The notes below the pieces were generated by a model. The model was not told the origin of the DNA. It worked only from the letters and a program-made list of their open reading frames with translations, and did no database searches. A stretch of 45,865 nucleotides of DNA from an uncultured Chlorobiaceae bacterium (GTDB lineage Bacteria; Bacteroidota; Chlorobiia; Chlorobiales; Chlorobiaceae): NCBI GenBank assembly GCA_903866255.1, contig CAIPMW010000080.1, positions 1 through 45,865 on the forward strand. The letters run 5' to 3'. Below, piece after piece: positions 1 through 7,403 of the stretch; within the stretch, counting starts at the first letter, position 1, and each line of letters starts with the position of its first letter. The position numbers and the translations under genes were made by a program.

Positions 1-165
1 AAAGGACGGGTTGTGCCAGAACTCTCAATCGCTGCTTTTCGTGAAATTCTTGTAGGTCATTATAGGCTTATATACTATCGCTCTGCAGAGCGAATAGATA
101 TTTTAACCGTTTTTGAAGGTCATCGCTTACTTCGTTTAGAAAAACTTATGCATAACCCTTCGTAG
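1..165 (+). CDS. RelE/ParE-family toxin, C-terminal part (partial)
   Basis: An open frame enters from the left window edge and stops at a TAG at 163-165, giving 54 visible residues. The visible part has the usual end of type II RelE/ParE toxins: a GRVVPE strand, REI, then GHYRLIYYR and a final strand with FEGHRLLRLEK. In this family the protein is a small toxin that acts on ribosome-bound mRNA (RelE) or gyrase (ParE); which applies cannot be told here. The start and any antitoxin gene lie outside the window. The family call rests on the GxYRLIY pattern and position of the stop; it is fairly secure, the target is not. Confidence 0.75.
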   Translation, partial: KGRVVPELSIAAFREILVGHYRLIYYRSAERIDILTVFEGHRLLRLEKLMHNPS

Positions 166-228
166 CGCGAAGCACATATCGAGGCGATCTGATTGCCGTA
201 GGGCTGCAACGCATTCCGCTCTGACGAG

Positions 229-245
229 GGTGTTTGTGAAACACC
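229..245. other. Perfect 7-bp inverted repeat
   Basis: GGTGTTT at 229-235 pairs perfectly with AAACACC at 239-245 around a 3-nt GTG loop. No T-run follows on either side, so it is not a typical terminator. It lies downstream of the toxin gene tail and just before the inverted repeat of the insertion element. Confidence 0.4.
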
Positions 246-263
246 GGTATAAAAGATCACTAC

Positions 264-532
264 TGTCCGGTTATAAGTCAAACAAATTTAACTGGTTACA
301 GGTATTGGTCTCCTGAGCGGGGCCAGCAGAATTCTTAACTAATTGTAAAATATCGACTTTCTCAAAAACACTGACACTCAAGATTTGTAGGAAAGTGTAG
401 AGAGTTATATCCAAATTCATGCGCTTTTTAACCAAAGCTATAAGCACATAAGCTGATATTGCTGTCCAGATTTGTGTTTTAACTGCATTTTCAGAATTCC
501 CATAAAACGCTTTTATTCGTAAATGTTGTTTA
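264..532 (-). pseudogene. IS4-type transposase, C-terminal remnant (left)
   Basis: Reading leftward from the intron 3' end, the frame encodes IKQHLRIKAFYG then about 70 more residues, ending NQLNLFDL at a TAA at 271-273 inside the inverted repeat. It aligns by eye with the right-hand copy (IKQNLKIKSFLG..., ending QLSLF) in the region just after the catalytic glutamate of DDE transposases. Everything upstream, including all three catalytic acidic residues, is missing: the sequence before it is the 3' end of the class-C intron. The N-terminal half is not found on this strand beyond the intron, so this was not simply an intact gene split by intron insertion. Confidence 0.8.
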
Positions 533-577
533 ATCGGGATAGGGGACGGCCAGAAATCCTGTCCGTTCCCCTCCCAG

Positions 578-611
578 ACCACCCGGCATGCGGGTCCGCA
601 CCGGGCGGTTC
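578..611 (-). ncRNA. Domain V of outer class-C intron
   Basis: A 34-nt hairpin beginning GAACCGCCCGG at 611 and closing with CCGGGTGGT at 578. All helix positions pair, including the expected G.U wobble in the triad region, so this catalytic domain looks intact. Domain VI (about 570-535) follows and leads to the 3' end at 533. Confidence 0.75.
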
Positions 612-1217
612 GAGTAGTTGAGGTCATGAGAGTCGGGGTACGCCAAGTTTATCGAAGTAGGCAATGGGCATAACGCGGTTCATCTCGTAACGGCTCTTGT
701 GCCACCAGCGGCACACATTCAACGCCACTCTTCCGGCTTGTTCTTCACTCGCACCCATTCTCCGTATTTCACGATATACCGTCGTTCCCCGTCGCCATTG
801 CTTGAGTTGCAACGCACGCAGTCGGTGCCGCAGCCATCCATCCAATTTCTGAAATATACTGGGCGTTTGAGCCAATTTGAAATAGGCTTTCCAGCCCGGC
901 ATGTAACGCCTCAGTTCTTCAGCAACCTCATTCAGACTGCGCCCGCACGTTCGGCGTGTAATCTGCCGAATGCGCTTCTTGAAAGTAGCTATCGCTTTGT
1001 AGGCTACGGCGCGTCTTATCTCCCCTCCGGGCCCTTGCCAGAAGTGGAAGCCCAGAAACTTCCTGCCATAAGCACGCGTCACTGCCGTTTTGCTTTCGTT
1101 CACTTTCAAATGAAGTCGGTCGTAGAGCTTCCGCATTCCCACCAGCACCCGTTCACCCGCCTTCTCGTAAACGTTACGTCGAGTCACCCCAGGGAACCGC
1201 CCCCCAAGGTGCTCACA

Positions 1218-1251
1218 GATACGGACGTGAACGTCTCCGCTCATCCGGCTC
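1218..1251 (-). ncRNA. Domain V of inner group II intron
   Basis: A 34-nt hairpin beginning GAGCCG at 1251 and ending TATC at 1218, directly after the maturase stop codon. It is the catalytic domain of the ribozyme. The 3' strand reads CGTATC, where the usual partner of GAGCCG is CGGTTC. This leaves mismatches opposite G3 and C4 of the catalytic A-G-C triad. Confidence 0.8.
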
Positions 1252-2500
1252 CTCCTATTCCAGCCTGTCCATATAGTAAACGCCAGTGCGCGAACAATTG
1301 AGTGTTTTGCCGAGCTATACGCTCCAACCAGTGCATTGCTTGGCGTTTATGGCCTTTCAAACGCTTGAACTTTCGCGTAGCCCACAGCATGAGTTTGCGA
1401 TCTATGTGTCGCAAGGTTGGATAGAGTGCAGATTGATAATATGCACTGTAGTAGTTTACCCATCCATGGATTACCGCGTTAAACATTCGGGCCAAGTCAT
1501 CCAGTGCTTTATCACTGCGGAGAGGCAGTTTCCAGCTTCGGACTTCCTGCCGGATTGCTTTTGTGGCTTTGTTGCTGACCGCCGGACTGAAGTTGATAAA
1601 GAACTTCCCCCACCGGTTCTTTGACCGTCGCGGCCTGAATGTAAAGCCCAAAAAGTCAAAGCTGGTTTCCGAATAGTCCCCACGCCGATCACCATCTTTA
1701 CAGTAGACAATCCGGGTTTTCTCTGGGTGAAGCTCTAATTTACAGTCTTTAAACCGTTGCTTCAGTGCTGCCAGTAGCTCCTCTGCCTGTTCTTGTGTCT
1801 GACAGTGGCAAACACCATCATCCGCGTATCTCTCAAATGAAATCTGCGGATAATTTCGCTGCATCCACACATCAAACGTGTAATGCAGAAACACATTGGC
1901 CAGGAGTGGACTGATGACTCCCCCTTGGGGCGTACCTCTATCCCTTTTCTGCAAGGTTCCGTCCGGCATTTGCACGGATGCTTTCAGCCACCGCTCGATA
2001 TAAAGCAACACCCAAGGTTCTTGGGTATGCCGACGCACTGCCAGCATCAGGAGTTCATGATCAATTGCATCAAAGAAACCCTTGATGTCGAGTTCAACAA
2101 CCCAGTTGTTACGCCAGCAGCGCTTGCGCGCTTGCCCTATCGCTTGATGTGCTGATTTGCCGGGACGGTACCCGTACGAATCAGGATGGAAGTATGGCTC
2201 CACCTTTGGTTCCAGTGCTTGTTTAACCACCATCTGGGCTATCCGGTCGGCTATCGTTGGCACTCCTAATGGGCGAATGCCTCCGTCTGCCTTGGGTATC
2301 TCTACCCTTTTTACCGGTGGCGGCATATAGCTTCCTGATGACAACCGATTCCAGAGCTTGTAAAGATTATTTTTTATCTCTTTGTCAAACTCTTCTATCG
2401 ACTGCCCGTCCACTCCCGCCCCGCCCCGATTGGCTTTCACTCTTTTGTACGCATCCCATACCTGACGTTTGGCTATGGAAAACGACTTTGTCTGATTCAT
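1241..2500 (-). CDS. ltrA: Inner group II intron reverse transcriptase/maturase
   Basis: A complete 419-residue intron-encoded protein. RT motifs run in order: KANRGGAGVDG, GIRPLGVPTIADRIAQ, YGYRPGKSAH, VELDIKGFFDAIDH, GTPQGGVISPLLANV and the catalytic FERYADDG. FDFLGFTFRPR and the maturase domain with GWVNYYSAYY follow. Such proteins bind their own intron RNA to help splicing and copy it into DNA at a target site. There is no C-terminal HNH endonuclease. GGAGG lies 6 nt before the ATG at 2500, supporting this start. The frame shows no lesions, so the protein could still be made even if its ribozyme is impaired. Confidence 0.93.
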   Translation of the reverse strand: MNQTKSFSIAKRQVWDAYKRVKANRGGAGVDGQSIEEFDKEIKNNLYKLWNRLSSGSYMPPPVKRVEIPKADGGIRPLGVPTIADRIAQMVVKQALEPKVEPYFHPDSYGYRPGKSAHQAIGQARKRCWRNNWVVELDIKGFFDAIDHELLMLAVRRHTQEPWVLLYIERWLKASVQMPDGTLQKRDRGTPQGGVISPLLANVFLHYTFDVWMQRNYPQISFERYADDGVCHCQTQEQAEELLAALKQRFKDCKLELHPEKTRIVYCKDGDRRGDYSETSFDFLGFTFRPRRSKNRWGKFFINFSPAVSNKATKAIRQEVRSWKLPLRSDKALDDLARMFNAVIHGWVNYYSAYYQSALYPTLRHIDRKLMLWATRKFKRLKGHKRQAMHWLERIARQNTQLFAHWRLLYGQAGIGGAG

Positions 2501-4236
2501 GCAAATCCTCCCATTGCTGGTTGTTCACCCGTTTCAGACCGAATAGGGTAACCCCTTCGCTCCAGTTCCATTACAGAACCTTCATCACTACTACAGGTTA
2601 CTCCGCCCCTGTACCCCGCCTCGGTACTCTGACACTTGGAGGATCTCTCCTTGTGTTTCTCCCTTAACATCGGGGTGACAGGTTCCCACGTTCCGCACAA
2701 GAGCCTGAACCGTGTTCTCGCCACCTTTATGCCGGATGCCGTCTGGCCAGTAAGCAGGTTGCTTCCAGACTTATCCCGGGTTAACGACTCCCTCCCGGTT
2801 TTGACATCGTTCCTACGCTTTCGGCACGTCATCAGTGGTTCATTTGCATTCGACTCCACGGTTCTTATCTGACAGGGTCTTGCCCCGCCTTTTCCTGACT
2901 CGCTCACCACCACATCTCTTAAATGCAGCAGCAGCAGGTGATTTGAAGTCTCCGCCTGTACGGCGACTCCGAAGGGCCCACCTTCATCTCTTGTGCAGCA
3001 TGGCGGCACAGAGGACTTTCGTCCTCCTGTGCGCCTTCGTGGCGCACAGTCATCGGTGTATTTCACGAATTTATGGCCGCGTCGCTCCAGTTCCCGATCT
3101 ACTTCGTCCAGCAACACGTTTGCCAGTAGCGGCGACAGTGGCCCGCCTTGCGGTGTCCCCTCGTGTCGCTCTTTGGTTACGCCTTGTGCCATAATGCCTG
3201 CCTCAAGGTATCGACGTATCAGCCGTAACACAGCTTTATCGTTAATCCTTTTCGACAGTCTATCCATGAGCACATCATGATTGACCCTATCGAAAAATCG
3301 CTCCAAATCGACATCCACTACAACCCGGTATCCTTCTTGCACGTACCGTTGCGCTTGCAACACTGCATCTTGTGCTCTCCGGCCAGGTCGAAAGCCGTAA
3401 CTTGATTTGGAGAATGTCGGGTCAAACAATGGTTGCAGGATTTGCAACAGGGCCTGTTGAATCAGACGATCAATAACGGTCGGTATGCCAAGGTCACGCT
3501 TGTCACCACCAGATTTGGGAATTGCTACCCAGCGTACCGGTTTTGGCCAGTATAGGCCCGTTAATAGCTCTTCCCGTATCCGTGACCATTCGCTTTTCAG
3601 ATACTCTATCGTTGCCTCAATCGTCAATCCATCTACCCCTGCACTTCCGCGATTGGCCTTGACATGTTTCCATGCCTTGACCATATTCTCCCTTTCGACG
3701 ACCTGCAACAGCAAGTCGTTTCGTCCTAAACCTTTGGTTTCATGTTGCGCCAATCCTGCTTCATCGCGTCCAATACCAGACAAGGCTTCACCCTGCCCTC
3801 CCTTGGCTCGCTCCGGTTGCCCGGACTTCTGATGCAATGCACAATTAAGCAACATATCCTCCAGTTTTCCTTCTCGTTCGGCCCTTCACTCTTTACGAGC
3901 TATTACGGCCTCTGCTGACTTCTCGCCCCACATTGCTGCGTCGCCCTTTCAGGCATAAGGCGAGACCTCCCCAGGTAAGAGTTCGATCCTTCCCCGCACA
4001 ACCGCCGGATTTACGCAGCCTGACCCTTGACCACAAGAGCTTCGCAGTTAGATGCCTGCTCGCCCTGATCGGCTTCGCCTCGTATCCGATTTTTGTTCAT
4101 CGGCTCGCGGTTTCGTTTCACGCTTCCTCTCCACACTCGGTCACCCTCATGCAGTTGCGCTTCCCTTCGTTCGCTGTGGTCAACTCACGGGAGGACTTTC
4201 ACCTCCAAGATCTTGCCCATGTGGGGGCACATCAAC

Positions 4237-4307
4237 TACCCCGCAGCAGAGCTACGGGGTATGAATTCATGTTTAAGATTTTCTTCCCGAAGCAAAGCTT
4301 CGAGGAA
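4237..4307. repeat. Two tandem REP-like palindromes
   Basis: Palindrome one spans 4237-4261: TACCCCG, one mismatch, AGC, loop AGA, GCT, CGGGGTA. Palindrome two spans 4284-4307: TTCCCGAAGC, loop AAA, then GCTTCG-A-GGAA with one bulged A. They share the pattern CCCG-AGCA-AGCT-CG-GG, so they look like two units of one repeat family 22 nt apart. The first sits 6 nt upstream of the 5' splice site of the outer class-C intron. Whether the family is dispersed in the genome cannot be seen here. Confidence 0.65.
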
Positions 4308-4315
4308 TATGTCCT

Positions 4316-5062
4316 ATAGCGATTAAATTGTGCATTATCTGTATGATCACCGGGGTTCTTTGCCATCATTCATGGTCATGACGGATGGCAAGAAGTCAGA
4401 CATTCGAGTCGCAAAAAGTGAGGCGAAACTTGATTTGCACCTTCTGGCGGACAGCATTATTTCTGTTGACCGGGCATATATTGACTTCGAATGGCTGTAG
4501 AGCCTTGATCAACGTCACGTCTGGTTTGTCACACGCGCTAAAACCTCAATGCAGTACCGTATTGTCGGACAGCATCAACCAATTGATCATCCTCAAGTAA
4601 CTCGGGATGATGAAATCGAGTTAATCGTTGAGAAAACCAGAAAAAAATATCCAAAAACCTTTCGCCTGGTCTGCTATACGCATCCTGAAACCAAGAAAGT
4701 TTATACATTTATCACCAACAATATGAAACTCCCTGCAGCAACGATTGCAGAGATTTACAAGTCTCGTTGGCAGATTGAACTCTTTTTCAAGTGGATCAAA
4801 CAGAACCTGAAAATCAAGTCATTCCTTGGAACAAGCCAGAATGCTGTGTTATCCCAGATATGGGTGGCTATGTGCTATTATTTGTTATTATCGTACATCA
4901 AATTTCAGACAAAATACAGTTACTCTTTGCAGGCTTTGACAAGAATGATCGCTTCTGTGATCATGGAGCAACGATTGCTTATTGATATTTTGTCGTTGGA
5001 TGAGCGCTCACTACAAACAGTACGGGATCCTGTTGCACAGCTCTCTTTATTTTAACCGGACA
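4316..5062 (+). pseudogene. IS4-type transposase remnant (right)
   Basis: The frame contains YDHRGSLPSFMVMTDGKKSD, then VDRAYIDFEW (second catalytic Asp), the YKSRWQIELFFKWIKQ block with the catalytic Glu, and ends QLSLF at a TAA (5053-5055) in the inverted repeat. The gene is broken: the N-terminal part with the first catalytic Asp is missing, about 2 extra bases near 4331 shift the start of the homology, and an in-frame TAG at about 4498 replaces a residue after DFEWL. An open stretch from 4549 to 5055 remains. It faces away from the left remnant and is a related but diverged copy. Confidence 0.85.
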
Positions 5063-5219
5063 CTACTGTTGATGAAACGGATAATCTGGATACAGCAAAG
5101 AAATGCCAGAGCGTATCTGTCGCACCGGAAAAAATTGTTCAAAAACTTAGACTAACTGATCAAATGACGTTGTAGGGATAAGAGACCAACATATTTTTGA
5201 GCCATTAAACCCAAAGCAC

Positions 5220-5873
5220 CTATGACACATGGCAACCTCCGGTACAGCAGCACAATTTGCCTGTGCGGGAATTTTCGAGCGATTCTTTTCCCTCCCTCCA
5301 TGCAAACCAGGCAACGCCAAGCGACCCCGCGACATCAACCAAACCGATATGAAAAAATTCATACAGGACACTGCTGACAAGCAGCACAACAGATAGCCAG
5401 AGACAGGTTTTTGTGCAATTGGCATCTGCCATAATAGCCTCAGAGTGCAACGCCTTGCCTGCCTTCATCTTAGCACTCATGAGCCACCACATCGTGGCAA
5501 TCGAAACCAGAGAGACCACAATTCCGGGAACCGTTGTTGCCGGACGACTCCCCTGAAACAGGTTGAGAAGTGCACCAAAAACCATGCCTGTGGTAAGCAG
5601 ATAAAAAGCCAAACCGGTAATCCGCAGAGCCTGTTGTTCAAACTTGTCACGCAATTCAACAGGGCTTTTACGCATTCTCGCGACCATGTGCACAATTCCC
5701 GCTCCAGAAATCACCTCCACAAGACTATCGAATCCGAATCCAAGCAGTGCAAAAGTATCATCGCTAAATCCAAACCAAATAGCGACGACAGCCTCAATGA
5801 TATTATACACGATAGTCACCAAGCCCAGAACCAGAGCAATATTCAGAAGTGATAAGGTCGTTTTTACTTTCAT
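5220..5873 (-). CDS. CDF-like integral membrane protein
   Basis: From the ATG at 5873 the product has about 217 residues and begins MKVKTTLSLLNIALVLGLVT; a longer frame from 5924 adds 17 residues and neither start has a clear ribosome site. Hydrophobic segments suggest five or six membrane spans. The layout, with FGFDSLVEVISG in the second span and SEAIMADANCTKT before the last spans, resembles the membrane domain of cation diffusion facilitators. The metal site of active transporters normally has HxxxD or DxxxD pairs: FGFDSLVEV keeps one Asp and EAIMADA another. There is no cytoplasmic C-terminal domain; it ends with a Cys-rich tail (LCCCTGGCHVS). Metal transport is an inference. Confidence 0.65.
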   Translation of the reverse strand: MKVKTTLSLLNIALVLGLVTIVYNIIEAVVAIWFGFSDDTFALLGFGFDSLVEVISGAGIVHMVARMRKSPVELRDKFEQQALRITGLAFYLLTTGMVFGALLNLFQGSRPATTVPGIVVSLVSIATMWWLMSAKMKAGKALHSEAIMADANCTKTCLWLSVVLLVSSVLYEFFHIGLVDVAGSLGVAWFAWREGKESLENSRTGKLCCCTGGCHVS

Positions 5874-5924
5874 AACTGACGGTAATTTACCCAAAAATGG
5901 TACGGGAGCTATCACAAGCGCCAT

Positions 5925-6116
5925 TACTTACCACAATAACCGCACCGTTCCGGCCGTGGTTACATCCCTGATTCGTGTGCTGTAGAGCCTGATATTGAGT
6001 TCCTCCTCCTCTTGGGGTAATACGATCAGTCAGACTACCGGAAAATATTTTTTGTTATAGAGATAACAACAGAACAGAATTGAATCAATCTGTAAACGTA
6101 AGAAAAAAATGAAAGA
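5925..6116. other. Intergenic stretch, nothing recognised
   Basis: About 190 bp between the CDF-like gene and the decayed four-helix-bundle gene. No coding frame, RNA gene or strong hairpin was seen. It presumably contains the promoter of the leftward membrane-protein gene. Confidence 0.3.
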
Positions 6117-6478
6117 TTAAGCTTCGAAGTTGACTCCGGGGTCGCATCCCGGCTTTCTCACATAACGGGCCGGGTGCGACTCTTTTGCCCAGATGACACC
6201 ATCCCGAACCCCGGGATAATCACGGCAGTCCTCCAAAAGCTCTTCAAGGCCAGCACGTGCCACATTATTCAGCTTTACCCTCCATCTCTTTGGAGGTAAC
6301 TGATACCCAGCTCCCTTCAACGATGGTCAACAGGACTGTCTCCCCGGTCAAGAATCCTCCGGCAAAACCGAAAAGGGAAGTCAAAAAAATCTATGACTTC
6401 TTGTAAGAGCTCCTCCCCATAAGTCCCGTGCTTGGGCAAAAAATGCCGATTTGAGTTTTTCCTATGTCGTGAATGCAT
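6117..6478 (-). pseudogene. Four-helix bundle protein (S23/IVP-like), frameshifted
   Basis: Three frames together give the conserved order of the four-helix bundle family that includes proteins encoded in 23S rRNA intervening sequences. NRHFLPKHG and FRFCRRILDRGDSPVDHR lie in the first (6478-6317). TIVEGSWVSVTSKEMEGKA is in a second frame overlapping the break. KLNNVARAGLEELLEDCRDY and IWAKESHPARYVRKPG are in the third (6320-6117). The canonical protein has NIAEGS, TSKE and KLTNVARASLEELL blocks in one frame. At least two frameshifts and a lost stretch of around 10 residues before the NIVEGS block make it non-functional. The family role is poorly known. Confidence 0.75.
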
Positions 6479-6539
6479 TATGAGTCCTACAGGTCGCACA
6501 ACATAGTAATACAAGAATATCAGTCAAAAACAACAAACC

Positions 6540-7367
6540 CTACTGCCAGCCATTAACCATCTTGAAGATCTCCCTGTCACCAATCGGCACAGGAATTGAC
6601 GCTATGGGGGCATCCTGAACAAGGGTGTCAGCAATTTCGTTGTATGGTACCAGGCACTCGGCTTTTCCCTCAGTGTCATCCATGGCAAAAAGCGTTTTAC
6701 CGGCAAAGCGGCTTTTGCGGATCAGTTCGTGATAGGGCACTTTGGCGAGAAGCCTGGTTCCAACTTTTTCGGCGAACTGGTCGAGCATGTTGGTGCCGCC
6801 GCCTGTGGTATAATCAACTCGGTTGGCAACAATACCGGCAAGTTTCACCTTGTAACGAACACTTTTTTGCTGGATGGCCATACAGAGACGATTGGCAGCA
6901 AAAATGCTGTCGAAGTCGTTGGTGGCAATAATAATGGCATAGTCTGCATAGTTGAGCGGGGCGCTGAAACCGCCGCAGACGACATCACCAAGAACGTCAA
7001 AAAGGATAACGTCATATTTTTCGTAGAGGCCAAGCTCCTGTAGCAGGGTGACTGATTCACCAACAACGTAGCCACCGCAGCCGCTTCCTGCGGGAGGTCC
7101 ACCAGCTTCAAGGCAGTCTATGCCTGCAAACCCAGTTTCGATAATATCCTCTGCACTCAGCTCCTCGTGGTGAAAATCAACCTCTTCAAGAGCTTCGATA
7201 ACAGTTTTCTGAAGTTTTCCGGTAATGGGAAAGGTACTGTCATGCTTGGGATCGCAACCGATCTGCAGTACCTTGGCGCCTTTCAGAGCAAGCGCCGCTG
7301 AAATGTTGGCACTGGTGGTGCTTTTTCCTATACCGCCCTTTCCATAAACCGCTAAGACTAAACTCAT
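6540..7367 (-). CDS. bchL: Light-independent protochlorophyllide reductase, iron protein BchL
   Basis: The 275-residue product is the ATP-driven electron donor of dark-operative protochlorophyllide reductase, which reduces ring D of protochlorophyllide in bacteriochlorophyll synthesis. It is a NifH relative. The P-loop GKGGIGKST spans residues 9-17, and the two cysteines that hold the inter-subunit [4Fe-4S] cluster are C97 (GSGCGG) and C131 (VVCGGF). Length and both switch regions are normal, so it should be functional. It is the last gene of bchN-bchB-bchL, 36 nt after bchB. The dimer hands electrons to the BchN-BchB complex. Confidence 0.97.
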   Translation of the reverse strand: MSLVLAVYGKGGIGKSTTSANISAALALKGAKVLQIGCDPKHDSTFPITGKLQKTVIEALEEVDFHHEELSAEDIIETGFAGIDCLEAGGPPAGSGCGGYVVGESVTLLQELGLYEKYDVILFDVLGDVVCGGFSAPLNYADYAIIIATNDFDSIFAANRLCMAIQQKSVRYKVKLAGIVANRVDYTTGGGTNMLDQFAEKVGTRLLAKVPYHELIRKSRFAGKTLFAMDDTEGKAECLVPYNEIADTLVQDAPIASIPVPIGDREIFKMVNGWQ

Positions 7368-7403
7368 AATAATTAACAGAAGAATATGATTGATAGAAAA
7401 ATC

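Larger units (their letters stand above)
1178..3047 (-). mobile_element. Inner group II intron (IIB-like) nested in outer maturase gene
   Basis: The 5' end GTGCGCC begins at 3047 and the 3' end ACTCGAC finishes at 1178, giving 1870 bp. Ribozyme domains I-III occupy about 3047-2510, the maturase gene 2500-1241 lies in domain IV, and domain V (1251-1218, beginning GAGCCG) and domain VI follow at once. The intron lies in the same orientation as the outer intron and interrupts its maturase directly after the YTDD codons. The A-G-C triad in domain V points to a IIA/IIB-type ribozyme, so the two introns are not copies of each other. Domain V has two mismatches opposite the triad (see findings). Confidence 0.85.
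624..3855 (-). pseudogene. ltrA: Outer intron reverse transcriptase/maturase, split by inner intron
   Basis: The 5' part (3855-3048) encodes RT motifs including GIPTVIDRLIQQALLQ, YGFRPGR, VDLERFFD, GTPQGGPLSPLL and the catalytic box YTDD. The frame is interrupted inside the next codon. The 3' part (1177-624) encodes CNVYEKAGERV, the thumb and the maturase X domain, ending GVPRLS at 624. Precise removal of 3047-1178 joins T to GT, makes the Cys codon and gives one 453-residue protein. No HNH endonuclease domain is present, as usual for class C introns. CNVYEKAGERV seems about three residues shorter than typical relatives. Without splicing, translation runs into a meaningless tail ending at 2497. 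The ATG at 3855 is only 2 nt after GGAGG, so a TTG at 3852 is possible. Confidence 0.85.
533..4230 (-). mobile_element. Outer group II intron, class-C (IIC) type
   Basis: The proposed 5' end is GTGCCCCC at 4230 running down; the proposed 3' end is CCCGAT at 538-533. Total length is 3698 bp, or 1828 bp without the inner intron, which is normal for a bacterial group II intron. Ribozyme 5' domains occupy about 4230-3856, the maturase gene follows, and domain V lies at 611-578 with domain VI after it. Domain V carries a C-G-C triad with a G.U wobble, as in class C introns, and the maturase lacks an endonuclease domain. The 5' exon ends just after a palindromic hairpin (4237-4261), matching the stem-loop target preference known for class C introns. 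Ends are read by eye and could shift by a few bases. Confidence 0.75.
264..5062. mobile_element. Composite IS unit with group II introns inside
   Basis: The left end reads TGTCCGGTTATAA from 264. The right end, on the other strand from 5062, reads TGTCCGGTTAAAA. These are matching terminal inverted repeats. CTAC at 260-263 is repeated directly at 5063-5066, which fits a 4-bp target duplication. At both ends the repeat overlaps the TAA stop of an IS4-type transposase remnant, so the two remnants lie tail-outward. Between them sit two nested group II introns and two palindromic repeats. That the whole unit moved as one composite element is an inference; recombination between two separate copies is the alternative. 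Confidence 0.6.

Noticed and set aside
699-1301. A 200-residue plus-strand frame
   Set aside because: It is antisense to the maturase X domain and inner domain V; composition is what the reverse of that gene predicts.
3933-4319. Open frames on the plus strand across the ribozyme 5' region (for example 3933-4319, 4052-4264)
   Set aside because: They lie opposite the structured RNA of the outer intron, show no protein family features and overlap each other in several frames.
5061-5175. Open stretch after the right IS end (TVDETDNLDTAKK...), as a gene tail cut by the IS
   Set aside because: Joining it to the sequence left of the element at the CTAC repeat gives a stop almost at once upstream, with no start codon, so a disrupted gene is not supported.
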